Source of the DNA: Palaemon carinicauda
Taxonomy: Eukaryota; Arthropoda; Malacostraca; Decapoda; Palaemonidae
DNA: 64,000 nucleotides
Direction: 5' to 3'
NCBI RefSeq assembly: GCF_036898095.1
Contig: NC_090757.1
Coordinates: 71,466,787-71,530,786 of the forward strand
Shown here: piece after piece, positions 41,306-51,240 of the stretch
Layout of the letters: each line of letters starts with the position of its first letter
Numbering within the stretch: the stretch's first letter is position 1
Made by a program: the position numbers and the translations under genes
Notes under the pieces: generated by a model
What the model was told of the DNA's origin: nothing
Databases searched by the model: none
Seen by the model: the letters and a program-made list of their open reading frames with translations, nothing else

Positions 41306-43333
41306 GAAAACTACAGTCTAATTCAGGCAAGGCCTGCCAGGGGAAATGAATTGGAATGTAAAGAATTTTTCAATCCCCGCTAATTTCCGTCTGCTAACCA
41401 AACCACTCGAACTGGGAAGGTGGAGGGAAGATGACGGTGGTTCGTTCGAAAACGAAAGGATCGGTGCTAGAGAAACCAGCCTAGATGACATAGTAATCCG
41501 CTGGAAGTGTAGAGTGACGTATTAAATCACACATTTGGAAGACCCATCCCATGGGGAGGGGGAGGTTGACCTAAGAGTTTTCAGAAAAAAAATCTGGATC
41601 GCGCAAACCGAGAGATTAGGACGAGAACCTAGGGGTTCAGAATCTATTTTTGAATTCCTTTCTCACGACCTTAAGGAATGTTGTGACGAGAACCCGCAGG
41701 AACTCTCGCTGATTCCTGATAGAACTTTCAGGAATCGTGTTACGTGACCAGAACCCAAAGGAACTGTGTCATAGTTACCTGTAGAGAGTCGGAAACCCCT
41801 GGCCAGCAGGCATCCCTCTGTCATAAGAGTAAAACTCTTGATGACGATGGGCGCGCGCAAACACTTCACGGGACGAGAGTTCGAAAACTCTCTGCCATGA
41901 GAGTAAAACTCTTCAGCACGTGCGAACGCTTCGCGCAACGAGTTCGAAAAACTCTGTTATAAAAGTTGTTCGCGCACTTCAACTGATTGCGTGCGCCCAC
42001 TTGGTTGTGCGCGCCAAGTTGGTCGTGCGCGAGCAGTGTTGGTTGCGCGCATAAGGTTGGTCGTACGTGCCAAGTCGGCCGTGCGCGCCAAGTCGGCTGT
42101 GCGCGCCAAGTCGGCTGTGCGCGCCAAGTCGGCCGTGCGCGCCAAATCAGTTGTGAGCGCCAAATCGGTTGAGCGCGCCAAATTGGTTGTGGACACCAAC
42201 TTGGTTGTGCGCGTTTAAGGTTGGTCGTGCACGCCAAATTGGTCGTGCGCGCCAATTTGGTCGTGCACGCCAAATTGGTCGTGCGCGCCAATTTGGTCGT
42301 GCACGCCAAATTGGTTGTGCGCGCCAATTTGGTCGTGCACGCCAAATTGGTCGTGCGCGCCAATTTGGTCGTGCACGCCAAATTGGTCGTGCGCGCCAAT
42401 TTGGTCGTGCACGCCAAATTGGTCGTGCGCGCCACATAGGCCGTGCACGCCAATTTGAGCGCGAGAGCTCTCAGTGTGGTGAGAGTATTCACTACTATGT
42501 TTACCCGAATGTTCACGATAGCCTGTGTTGTGTGAGTGCGAACGATCAACACAATGAGAGTCCACAAACTCTGTCATATAAGTATGACTATGGTCACAAG
42601 GACCGGAAGGTTCAGTATTCTCATTATCAAAATATTAAGTAACGATACAAAGTATTTTGTGGGTCTGTATCGATTGTCATGAGTACTACGTAGCGTAAAT
42701 TTGACTGTACGCTAGTTTTATTTAATCTCTGATAATAGATCGATGATTATCTAAAGAAAGTATACTAACAGGACAAATATTTTCTTGAAAATAATATATT
42801 TCCTCTTACATTATAAAAATCAAATACTTTTACTTTGTAAGTTAATATTTTCTTTTCATTCCTTGCAAGAAAAAGAAATGAATTTACATATTTTGCAAGT
42901 CATTCTTCATTGAGTTTACGTCAAATGTCTTCTGACGTCATATTTCTGGGGGAAGCGCGCTGACAAAGCGAATGATTTCCTTCCACCATCATGTCTTTAA
43001 GAGTTGGTTTGTTAGTTTTTAAAGTAGGGGGATCTGGGGCTACCACTACAGGGGAAGGATCAATAGGCTCGTTAACAAGGGGGGGGGGAGAACTATCCCT
43101 AGAAGAGCGAGACACACTTTTACTTCTCCTGATCCTATCCCTTTCAAGCTTACGAACATAGCGATCATATTCCAACCACTCACTTCCAGTCAAAATTACA
43201 CAACACATCGCTCATCGAACTCGCAAAACTTACCTCTGCATTTTACACAAATGGAGGTTGGATCTAAAGAGGCTTTAGTAAGACGGGTCTTACATCCTCT
43301 CACAAACCTAATACTCGAAGAAGAGTCAGACAT
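41306..43333 (-). pseudogene. DIRS element III gag remnant
   Basis: ATG at 43,333 (MSDSSSSIRFVRGCKTR) starts a Gag-like protein with ICVKCRGKFCEFDERC, a Cys cluster shared with element II gag (VRGCKTRMPKAAIDPHS, CSGCRGQVCTYSNRCNEC). A frameshift near 43,210 leads into SEWLEYDRYVRKLERDRIRR (42,921-43,208). 42,475-42,920 is AT-rich and noncoding. The tandem array at 41,987-42,462 follows. 41,306-41,986 is decayed. The gag is non-functional. Confidence 0.7.
41987..42462. repeat. 18/36-bp quasi-palindromic tandem array
   Basis: The basic unit is TTGGTCGTGCRCGCCAAW (18 bp), alternating GCGCGCC and GCACGCC versions to form a 36-bp higher-order unit, most regular at 42,225-42,440. The unit centres on GTGCAC or GTGCGC flanked by TTGG and CCAA arms, so it is nearly self-complementary. 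Because 18 is a multiple of three, all six frames stay open and encode 6- or 12-residue repeats. The minus strand is the gag sense. Confidence 0.92.
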
Positions 43334-43554
43334 TATTATCTAATCAGCGCCAAGAAAATATAAAAAACTAAACCAAAACGAGTGAAAGCCAAAGCCAAAG
43401 TAAACTTCACCAAATTAACTGCAAAAAACACAGGTCAAAGCGAGCGAAATTCCAACGATGTCACCGGTGAGGCGGCAGGGAAGATCTGATGAATAGTTGG
43501 AATGGTTCCAGGTACCTGGGTAGAGGGCACACAGGTGGTACACCTGGGTACCCA

Positions 43555-43646
43555 TTCGGCGATTGCCGCGAGTTTTGAAATTCTGCCGTGACGTCAGGGA
43601 CTAAAGCTATATATATAACTACCAGGTGAGTCAGATCTTTAAAAAT
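43555..43646 (-). repeat. Left ITR end of element III
   Basis: Minus-strand ATTTTTAAAGATCTGACTCACCTGGTAG... starts at 43,646. It matches the left-end half of the ICR of element II (45,111-45,165), which identifies the border. Confidence 0.7.
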
Positions 43647-44817
43647 TCATTATTACATTGAATCCTCAAAATATATTCTCTATCAGTATCCTTATATGCC
43701 CTATATTCCATAGGTCGATTCTATTCAAAATACAAATAGGCTACACAGTTATGCCATGCAACATACTTAACACCATTATTATCTTTGACAATAATTCCCC
43801 TTCTAGTACACTATTCTCCTCCTCATATACCATTTCTTTCGATACTTCATTCATCAACCTTCTTTTAAGCTTATTTACGCTACCTGGTATTTCCCTATCT
43901 AACCCCTCCTGTATTAAGTTGCTTAAACCCATTAGGATACACTTATATACCATATCTTCCCCTTCACAACTCTGCCCCACAACTAAACCTTCAGGGCTTC
44001 CATCCTCCCATGCATCCTCGACATCGCATCTGCTATCGCATTTTTATTTCCCTGTACATATTCTAACCTAAAATCAAATTCATTCGAATCCTCTATTGTC
44101 CTATCAACCCTTGTATTCACACACTCTTTCCTAATCATATACACTAGGGGCTGATGGTCAGTACGCACAATAAATTTTACCCCATACAAAAGTAATTTCA
44201 ATGCTTTTACACTAAATCGTATTGCAGCCAATTCCCTGTCAATCAGTGAATACTTCCGCTCAGCTTTATTAAATGCTTTACTAACATACGCTATTACTCT
44301 CAATTGCTCATCTCCATTTACTCTCTGCATTTGAACCAAGCAACCACCCATACAAACCCCACTCGCATCCGTATACAACTTTAGCATATTCATTCTCACT
44401 ATAGTCTGGAAATGCCAAAGTGACATCTTTCGCGGCCTCCTCCTTCAACATTTCAAATGTTTCTATCATCTGATCATCCCATTTTAACTTTGTACTATTC
44501 CTTTTACCCGTCCATTCATTCAAAGGCTTCCCTATACCTGAACAATTTCTAACAAACTTACGACCAAACTCAACCAAACAAAGAAAACCTCGCAACTCAC
44601 GCACAGTCCAGGGACGTGGAAATTCTCTCACCTTATTCACAAACTTGTCACTCTTCCTTATACCCGATTCATCCAATACATGCCCAAGAAATTCCACCTC
44701 CCTGGCCAACCACGTACACTTCTTAAGCTTAATTTTCCCACCAACTTCAATTAACCACCTTAACACTGCCTCAAGCAACTGCATATGTTCCTCAACAGTC
44801 TTGCACACAATCAAAAT
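43647..44817 (-). pseudogene. Gypsy pol fragment (RT end, RNase H)
   Basis: From ILIVCKTVEEHMQLLEA (44,780-44,817) through KKCTWLAREVEFLGHVLDES and a connection region. RNase H carries KLYTDASGVCMGG (Asp), YSLIDRELAAIRF (Glu), IVRTDHQPLVY (Asp) and NAIADAMSR (Asp). A linker follows to about 43,660. One frameshift near 44,310-44,420. The left end meets element III and the right end meets element II precisely where the RT catalytic Asp pair should stand. It differs in family from the Gypsy copy at 30.6-33.3 kb. Confidence 0.85.
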
Positions 44818-45051
44818 GGTATTTTTATTATAAAATAAATTTTTAAATATACTTACCTGGTAGTTACATATATATAGCTTAAATCTCGCGTTTCGACGCG
44901 GCACGACAGAAAATTAAAATTCGGGGCGATCGCTGCCATGACAGTAGGTGGTCATACATGAGCGCCATCTCTCATAGGTTAACAGAACCATTCCCAACAT
45001 TCTTCAGAAATTCCATGTCTCTGTTTTCAGAGGGGAGGAGGGAGGGCCCTT
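44818..45051 (-). repeat. Right ITR region of element II
   Basis: Outer end GGTATTTTTATTATAAAATA at 44,818. It contains ACTTACCTGGTAGTTACATA, the ITR core of this family. Confidence 0.72.
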
Positions 45052-45165
45052 TTATATATGTAACTACCGGGTAAGTAAATTTAAAAATTTATTTTATAAT
45101 AAAAATACCATTTTTAAATATGTAACTTCCCTGGTAGTTACATATATATAGCTGATTCACACCAT
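45052..45165 (-). other. ICR of element II
   Basis: 45,052-45,110 is the complement of the right outer end (ending TTATAATAAAAATACC). It abuts 45,111-45,165, which matches the left outer end seen in element III (ATTTTTAAATATGTAAC...CTGGTAGTTACATATATATA). Same logic as the ICR of element 1. Confidence 0.75.
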
Positions 45166-45549
45166 TGGTGGTGGGTCGGGAACTTCATCCCATTGGGAAT
45201 TCGTATAATTATTAATAACTACAATTAGTAGTACTAACAATCTGGTTCTAACCTGATAAGGAAGCTGGCTTCACAATGATACTGCCTCATTTCGCCTGTA
45301 TTCCTTAAGAGACTCGGTGATCCACTCAGGGGGCTGTAAAAGTCTCTTGGGGCTGCCACAAGGTCCTTGACCTTAGCGTGGCTAGACCACCACCCTTGCA
45401 AACCTGGCATAGCCAAGGATACTGATTCTGACCACCTACTCCAAATTTTTTTTTTTTTTTTTATTTGCATCCCAGATTGACAGAAGGTTGCGACAACCTT
45501 CACAGACAACCTGTGAACACATTAAAACTAACTTGACTTGCATCCCAGA
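45166..45549 (-). other. Element II 3' noncoding region with about 72-bp duplication
   Basis: Two adjacent versions of TTGCATCCCAGA...GACAACCTGTGAACACA start at about 45,465 and 45,539. No ORF accepted. Confidence 0.6.
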
Positions 45550-46364
45550 CTAACGGAAGGCTGCGACATCCTTCAAAGACAACCTGTGAACACAAGTACA
45601 AGAAAAAAGGCAAGGGTATATATTAAGATATCGGGAAGAGGCAGTAGACCCTTCTCCAACTACGAAGCCGGAGGTAACGTACGGACCCAGGGAACAGCAA
45701 TCCTCATACTGGGTCTGGACATCTTTGAGATAGCAGTCTGTGAAGATTGATTTACTTCGCCAGAAAGTAGGCTCCAAAATTGACTTCATTGACCTATTGT
45801 GTTTGTAAGCCATAGAAATTGCTACAGCTCTAACCTCGTGTGGTTTCACCTTAAGGATAGGGAAAACTTCTTACTCACAATCCTGGAGTCTACGTTATTA
45901 AATCCTTAATGAAAAAAGCCAGGGTATTCTTTGATAAAGGCAAAGAGGGCTTTTTAACTGAGCATCAGAGGCTGTCTGTCTCGTCTTTGAAAAGAAAGCC
46001 TACCTGAAGGGAGCAAATTGCATTGTCTCCATTAAAGCTCATCTTCTTGCTGATGGCTTTTAACTCTCCTAATCTTTTGACTGTAGCCAATGAAATTAGG
46101 AAAAGTCTTCTTGGTAAGATAGTTCCAAGATGCCTTGTCCAACTGTACAAACCTACTTGAGGTTAAAAAGGCCAGAATTACATCCAGGTTCCACGAGGAG
46201 GTTGGATTGTCCTTCCTCTTAGTCGTCTCAAAAGATCTTATGAGATCTGAGAGATCCTTGTTACCTGACACGCCAATGCGTCTGTTACAAAAGATGGAGG
46301 TTAGTATGCTGCGGTAACCCTTGATGAAAGGCACAGCTAGCTTCTCTTTTGTACGCAGATACAA
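45550..46364 (-). pseudogene. DIRS tyrosine recombinase pseudogene (element II)
   Basis: An N-terminal core-binding part (VPFIKGYRSILTSIF, KDNPTSSWNLDVILAFL) is followed, after frameshifts near 46,030 and 45,860, by LISLATVKRLGELKAIS. The C-terminal catalytic part has PHEVRAVAISMAYKHN (His-x-x-Arg), FWRSKSIFTDCYLKD with a candidate nucleophile Tyr, and a variable tail. First-Arg motif AxxxRxxEL is seen as VKRLGEL. At least two frame breaks. Confidence 0.72.
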
Positions 46365-46925
46365 CAGAAAACTCTGCTATATTGGCTATAGAGGTATTGG
46401 TAGAGGAAAGTCTATGATTCCTGCACCACACTCTAAATATGTCCCACTCGGATTAGTAAACCCTAATAGTGGTAATGATCTGGGGGTATCTACCAGCCAC
46501 TCCATCATCTCCGCAACCCAATGTCTAATGGGCCAAAAAGGAGCTATCATGGTCATGCGGACGTTGGGCGAATCCCTGAATCTTTTCAGGACTCTGTCCA
46601 GGATCTTGAATGGAGGAAAAGCGTACACGTTTAGACCTTCCCAGTTCAGAAGAAAAGCGTCCACTGCGACTGCTTCCTGGTCTGGTACTGGAGAGCAAAA
46701 TACCGGCAACCTCTATGACATTTGTGAGACGAAGAGGTCTATCGAGTGTTGACCCCACAACATCCAAAGGCTGGTGCACACCTCGTGATGTAGGGTCCCT
46801 TCTGCAGTAAGAACTTGCCTTCTTCTGCTGAGCAGATCCGTCCTGATGTTTTTCTCCCCTTCTATGAAGTGAGTAATCAGGGCTTGGTGAATGGCCACAT
46901 GCTCTTTGATATTTATGTGTCATTT
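46365..46925 (-). pseudogene. DIRS RNase H / pol C-terminus (element II)
   Basis: From HVAIHQALITHFIEGEKN and RTDLLSRRRQVL (RNase H end; the usual NxxADxLSR appears as NIRTDLLSR) through LWGQHSIDLFVSQ, VDAFLLNWEGLNVYAFPPFK and MIAPFWPIRHWVAEMM. It matches the same region of element 1 (LFATKDN, LSLDWNRW) and element 2c. Frameshifts are present near 46,710. Confidence 0.75.
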
Positions 46926-47125
46926 CCTCTGATTCACTATCCACAGACCCCTGTTGAGAATCGTATGCCTCGAACAGGGACGAAATCAACCTCTCTAGTT
47001 CAGACAGACCAGACACTTGAAGCGCGCCGTGTGCGCGAACTAAACCGTGTACTGATTGCTGCAAGGGATCGTCAACCATAGCCGGGTGACCACCAGGGGA
47101 AAGTCCTTGTGACATTTCCAGAGTG
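46926..47125 (-). pseudogene. gag segment embedded in element II pol
   Basis: About 200 bp encoding DRAQGTLEMSQGLSPGGHP and HGLVRAHGALQVSGLSELER, then SEEMTHK. It matches the gag stretch at 54,437-54,640 (DRAQGALEVSQILSPGGRP, SDLSVLKRSISSL). It sits between the RT phrase SQNFIFLGMIIG and the RNase H end, replacing the intervening RT/RNase H sequence. Confidence 0.72.
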
Positions 47126-47650
47126 CCTTGAGCGCGATCTAAACCGATTATCATCCCCAGAAAAATGAAATTCTGTGAGGGTGTTAGTTAAGATTTGGCC
47201 AGGTTACCATCAGACCTAAATGTTGCGTTAAGGGCATTATCCTTATAAGAGCCTCCAGACACTTTACTTGTGATTCTGCTCTGAGTGGTCAGTCGTCCAG
47301 GTACAAAGAAAATACTTACTCCCTTTATGTGAAGCCAGGGAGCCACGTTGGACATCACTCGGGTAAAAAACGTAGGGAGTCGTGCTTAGTCCAAAACAGA
47401 GTGGTTTGAACTGATAATGGTCTCGAGGAACACGAGCCTTAGAAAATTTTCTGTGGTCCGGGTGTATCGAGATATGGAAATACGCATCCTGCCGATCCAA
47501 AGACACTATCCAGTCTCCCTGTCTGTTGCCTATAAGGACTGACACTGAAGTTTCCATGGCAAATTTTACTTAGCTGACGAACTTGTACAATGGACTGACG
47601 TCCAGAACAGGTTTTCATCCCCCCCCCTCACCAAGCTTTTCGGAACTAGG
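47126..47650 (-). pseudogene. DIRS RT pseudogene (element II)
   Basis: LDVSPLYKFVS, a stop, VKFAMETSVSVLIGN, then WIVSLDRQDAYFHISIHPDH and PLCFGLSTTPYVF. The catalytic region reads LYLDD in another frame (about 47,285-47,305) followed by a stop. It then continues CLEALIRIMPL...HLGLMVTWPNLN and SQNFIFLGMII. Frameshifts and stops make it dead. Confidence 0.78.
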
Positions 47651-48380
47651 AAAAGTACATACATACATACATATACCAAAGGCACTTCCCCCAATTTTGG
47701 GGGGTAGCCGACATCAACAATGAAACAAAACAAAAAGGGGATCTCTACTCTCTATGTTCCTTCAGCCTAACCAGGGACTCAGCCGAGTTCAGCTGGTACT
47801 GCTAGGGTGCCACAGCCCAACCTCCCACATTATCCACCACAGATGAAGCTTCATAATGCTGAATCCCCTACTGCTGCTACCTCCGCGGTCATCTAAGGCA
47901 CAGGAGGAAGCAGCAGGGCCTACCGGAACTGCGTCACAATCGCTCGCCATTCATTCCTATTTCTAGCACGCTCTCTTGCCTCTCTCACATCTATCCTCCT
48001 ATCACCCAGAGCTTTCTTCACACCATCCATCCACCCAAACCTTGGCCTTCCTCTTGTACTTTTCCCATCAACTCTTGCATTCATCACCTTCTTTAGCAGA
48101 CAGCCATTTTCCATTCTCTCAACATGGCCAAACCACCTCAACACATTCATATCCGCTCTAGCCGCTAACTCATTTCTTACACCCGTTCTCACCCTCACCA
48201 CTTCGTTCCTAACCCTATCTACTCGAGATACACCAGCCATACTCCTTAGACACTTCATCTCAAACACATTCAATTTCTGTCTCTCCATCACTTTCATTCC
48301 CCACAACTCCGATCCATATATCACAGTTGGTACAATCACTTTCTCATATAGAACTCTCTTTACATTCATGCCCAACCCTC
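47647..48380 (-). mobile_element. 5'-truncated RTE-like LINE fragment
   Basis: The C-terminal RT tail LYEKVIVPTVIYGSELWGMK, then VFEMKCLRSMAGVSRVDRV, VLRWFGHVERMENG and GRPRFGWMDGVKKAL, is open to the stop at 47,920. A 3' UTR follows, ending in a CATA/TATG microsatellite at about 47,647-47,668, a usual RTE 3' tail. It is inserted between gag and RT of element II. The intact C-terminal frame suggests a fairly recent insertion. Confidence 0.8.
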
Positions 48381-48577
48381 TATTTTTTTACTACTCCCTT
48401 AACTGCCCCCAACACTGAATATCCCCTTCAGCAGATGGTCCATTTCAGAATTGGACCACATAAACTTCGACTTGCTCATGGTTGACCTGAGCGAGGAGTC
48501 AACAAGTCTGGAGAAGTCTCCCTAGGAGGAGGCAGGAACTCCCAAACCGAGAACTTCCCTCAGACAAATACCACACA

Positions 48578-49820
48578 CTAGATCTGGAAGCCAGTCGAGT
48601 TTGAGGAAAAGAAAAAGGAGGCCTTCCCTAGATCCTTTCTCTTGGACGTACATTGGTTGAGAGTTGAGAAAGCTCTCTTAACCGATCTAGCCAGGACCAT
48701 CTTCTTGAAGGAGGATGTTTTCGGGGTCTGCTCTTCAAAAACTGAGAGGGCAGGCTCTAAGGTATAGGTTGAAAAAAAATCTTCTGGATACAGAGATGTT
48801 AATACTGTTAGAAGTTTTTTTTTTTTTTTTTTCAAATCAGCTGTCTGTAATGAATCCTGAGATTCGTCTTCTAATTCGGCTAATGGAACATCGATTCCTT
48901 GATTCGAATGGGTAGGAGACAAAACCGCGTCAACCTGTCGGTTATTGTCTTCCAACAATAATTCATCTTGTCCTGAAGGAATCTCGCGAAGGATATCATC
49001 CAGTTGCGAAGAAGCATCACGTTTATGTACTGTAAACCTTGAGGGAGAGACAGGTTCCAGTGCTTCCAGCATAAGATCATCATGCTGTAAGGAAGCATCA
49101 ACATCGTGAACCCCATGCGAGGGAAAATCCTGTTCGCGTGCGTCCGGCATGCGTTAAGCATGTTGTATGTCAACAGCGTGACCCGAGGAAGTGTTAGTTG
49201 CGCATTCAGAAAATCGCGAAGGAGAGACAAAAACTTGTCTATCCTGTTGTGAGGACAAGTCCCAACTATGTGTGTCCATCATATGTCCAGATTGAGACTG
49301 CTGTAAGTTTACATGAGAAGAAACAGTCTGCTGTATGCGTCCCGAATGCCATGAGTCTGCCGTGAGCCGTGAGGAAGTGTTAGAATCGCGTCTAGTCAGT
49401 CGCGCAGAAGACTATTATGTCGTGGGGACAAAACCAGCATATGTCCAGACTGCCGCATGCGTCCAGGTTGCCATGAGCTTCCTGACTGCTGCATGTGTCC
49501 AGATTGCCGTGAGCTACCAGCGTGTAGCATGCGTCCAGATTGCCGTGAGCTACCAGCGTGTAGCATGCGTCCCGCATGAGCGATAGTCGCTCGTTCCGCA
49601 GATCGCGAAGGCGAGACAACTGCTTGTCTATTTTGTTGTGGGGACAAATTTTGACTGTATGCGTCCAGCATAAGTCCAGATTGATGTCTGCGTCCAGAAT
49701 GTCGTGAGGGAGAGACCAGACTGCCGCATGCGTCCACCTTGTCGCTTGCCGCCAACACGAGATGATCACTGCGAGGGAGCGTTGCTGAGTATCGGAGAAA
49801 TACGCTGTCCAATAATAACG
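48578..49820 (-). pseudogene. DIRS gag 3' half (element II)
   Basis: Minus-strand Gag-like sequence with repeated VSPSR/LSPR phrases and an acidic Asp/Ser-rich stretch (HDVDASLQHDDLMLEALEP). A Lys run comes from an A/T homopolymer at about 48,813-48,832. It ends with VLARSVKRAFSTLNQ and a stop at 48,578. Frame breaks occur near 49,390 and 49,150. The 36-bp array at 49,437-49,590 is inside it. The 5' half resumes at 54,361. Confidence 0.65.
49437..49590. repeat. 36-bp tandem repeats in element II gag
   Basis: Two nearly exact 36-bp units (GTGAGCTACCAGCGTGTAGC...) start at 49,509 and 49,545, with more degenerate units to the left. In gag sense they encode a 12-residue repeat of the type ACYTLVAHGNLD. 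The period equals the higher-order unit in element III. Confidence 0.85.
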
Positions 49821-49968
49821 AAATGACAAATTCGTAGTAATTTGTATTTTTCTTAACTATACAAACCTTAGCTATTTAATATGGGTTATTACTTTCGGCG
49901 TAGCTGAAATGGCAAACCATTAGAATTATTAACGAGGGTTTACTACCCCACCGCTAGTTAGCTGGGGG
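49821..49968 (-). repeat. Right ITR of element 2c
   Basis: Inverted match to 54,245-54,360, sharing TAATATGGGTTATTACTTTC and ACGAGGGTTTACTACCCCA. The outer end AAATGACAAATTCGTAG is unlike the left outer end. Confidence 0.82.
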
Positions 49969-50078
49969 TAGGGAGGGTAGCCTGCTACCCCCCCCCCCTC
50001 ACACACAATTGTGATGAGCTCACTTTGCTTAGAGGTAGGACTTCACGGGGGATAGGGCTGGCGGGCAAGTTTGATTAA

Positions 50079-50185
50079 ATAGCTAAGGTTTGCATAGTTA
50101 GGAAAAATACAAATTACTGTACCTATGAATTTGTCATTTGTTCCGTAACTGATATATAAACCACGCTATTTAATATGGGTGACTC
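50079..50185 (-). other. ICR of element 2c, copy 1
   Basis: TTAGGAAAAATACAAATTAC...GAATTTGTCATTT (right-end complement) abuts GTTCCGTAACTGATATATAA (left end). Predicts termini at 49,821 and about 54,360. Confidence 0.78.
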
Positions 50186-50344
50186 ACCCCTTAGGAAGGG
50201 TGGTATGTCCCAGCCAGTACTGGCTTTTGGCTTTGCCCGGGGACTCAGTATCTGAGTGTGTCAGCACTCAACAATAAGGAGTCCCTACACCTAGCTAGAA
50301 CCTTGCTGCGCAAGGGCTGCGGCCTACGTAAGCTGTGTGTGAAG

Positions 50345-50690
50345 GTCTGATTATTACCCCACTGCTAGTTAGGGGGGGGGGGAGGGAGGGTAGTTAGCTA
50401 CCCTCCCCCCTCACACACCTGTGTTGTAGCTCCACTTTGCTTAGAGGTAGGACTTCATGGGGGACAGAAATAGCTAAGGTTTGTAAAGTTAGGAAAAATA
50501 CAAATTATCTACGAATTTGTCATTTGTTCCGTAATTGAAATACAAACCACGCTATTTAAAGTGGGTGACTTAACCCTTAGAAGGGTGGAACAAGTCCCAG
50601 CCATACTGGCTTTTGGCTTTGCCCGGGGACTCATTATCTGAGTGTGTCAGCACTCAACAATAAAGAGTCCCTGCACCTCGCCCCACCCCA
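50345..50690 (-). repeat. Tandem duplication including a second ICR (element 2c)
   Basis: Repeats about 49,940-50,330 with a spacing near 386-413 bp. Contains a second ICR at 50,469-50,565 and the same 3' sequence GCCCGGGGACTCATTATCTG. The two copies differ by scattered substitutions and by poly-C/G length. Confidence 0.78.
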
Positions 50691-50739
50691 CCCCCCTATT
50701 TTGAGTCTTAGCACCAAACCCAGGGACGAGTTTAAACGT

Positions 50740-51240
50740 TATCTTCCCTCCATACCCTTGCATGGGCTATGTCATATGAGACCATGAAGTTCACTGACTC
50801 GCTTGGCCAAAGCCAAAGCTAGTAAGAACACCGTCTCCCAAGTTAGGTGGCGAACTGAAGCTTGTGTAATGGTTCATAGTGAGGTCTCTTAAGAGACCTG
50901 AGAACCCGAACCACGTTCCATGAAGAAGGTCTCACATCCGACTGAGGGCAGGTAAGTTCATAAGCTCGTATGAGTAGGGAAAGTTCCAGCGAGGAAGAAA
51001 AGGTCATTCCTTTGAGCCTAAGGCTAGGCCGAGCGATAGCCTTTCACCGGTGAGACAGAAAGGGGCCTTTTCTTCCCGCAAATACACGAGGAACTCCGCT
51101 ATTGCTGGAATAGTGGCATCTAATAGAGAGATACTCCTTCCAAGATACCAACCACTGAAGACTTTCCACTTTGCCTGGTAGACAGATGGGAATGATTTTC
51201 GCAGATGTCTAGACATCCTAATCGCAACTTGTTGCGAAAA
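50740..51240 (-). pseudogene. DIRS recombinase fragment (element 2c)
   Basis: RKSFPSVYQAKWKVFSGWYL and IPAIAEFLVYLREEK are core-binding-domain sequence. LIRAYELTCPQSDVRPSSWN and VLRSLKRPHYEP follow in another frame, then a broken form of the first-Arg motif (KRVSELHGL-like) near 50,790. Sequence after that is lost; the His-x-x-Arg and Tyr region is absent. Confidence 0.72.

Noticed and set aside
41987..42462. CRISPR-like regular array
   Set aside because: Units are contiguous 18/36-bp copies with no unique spacers, in a eukaryotic transposon setting. It is a tandem repeat.
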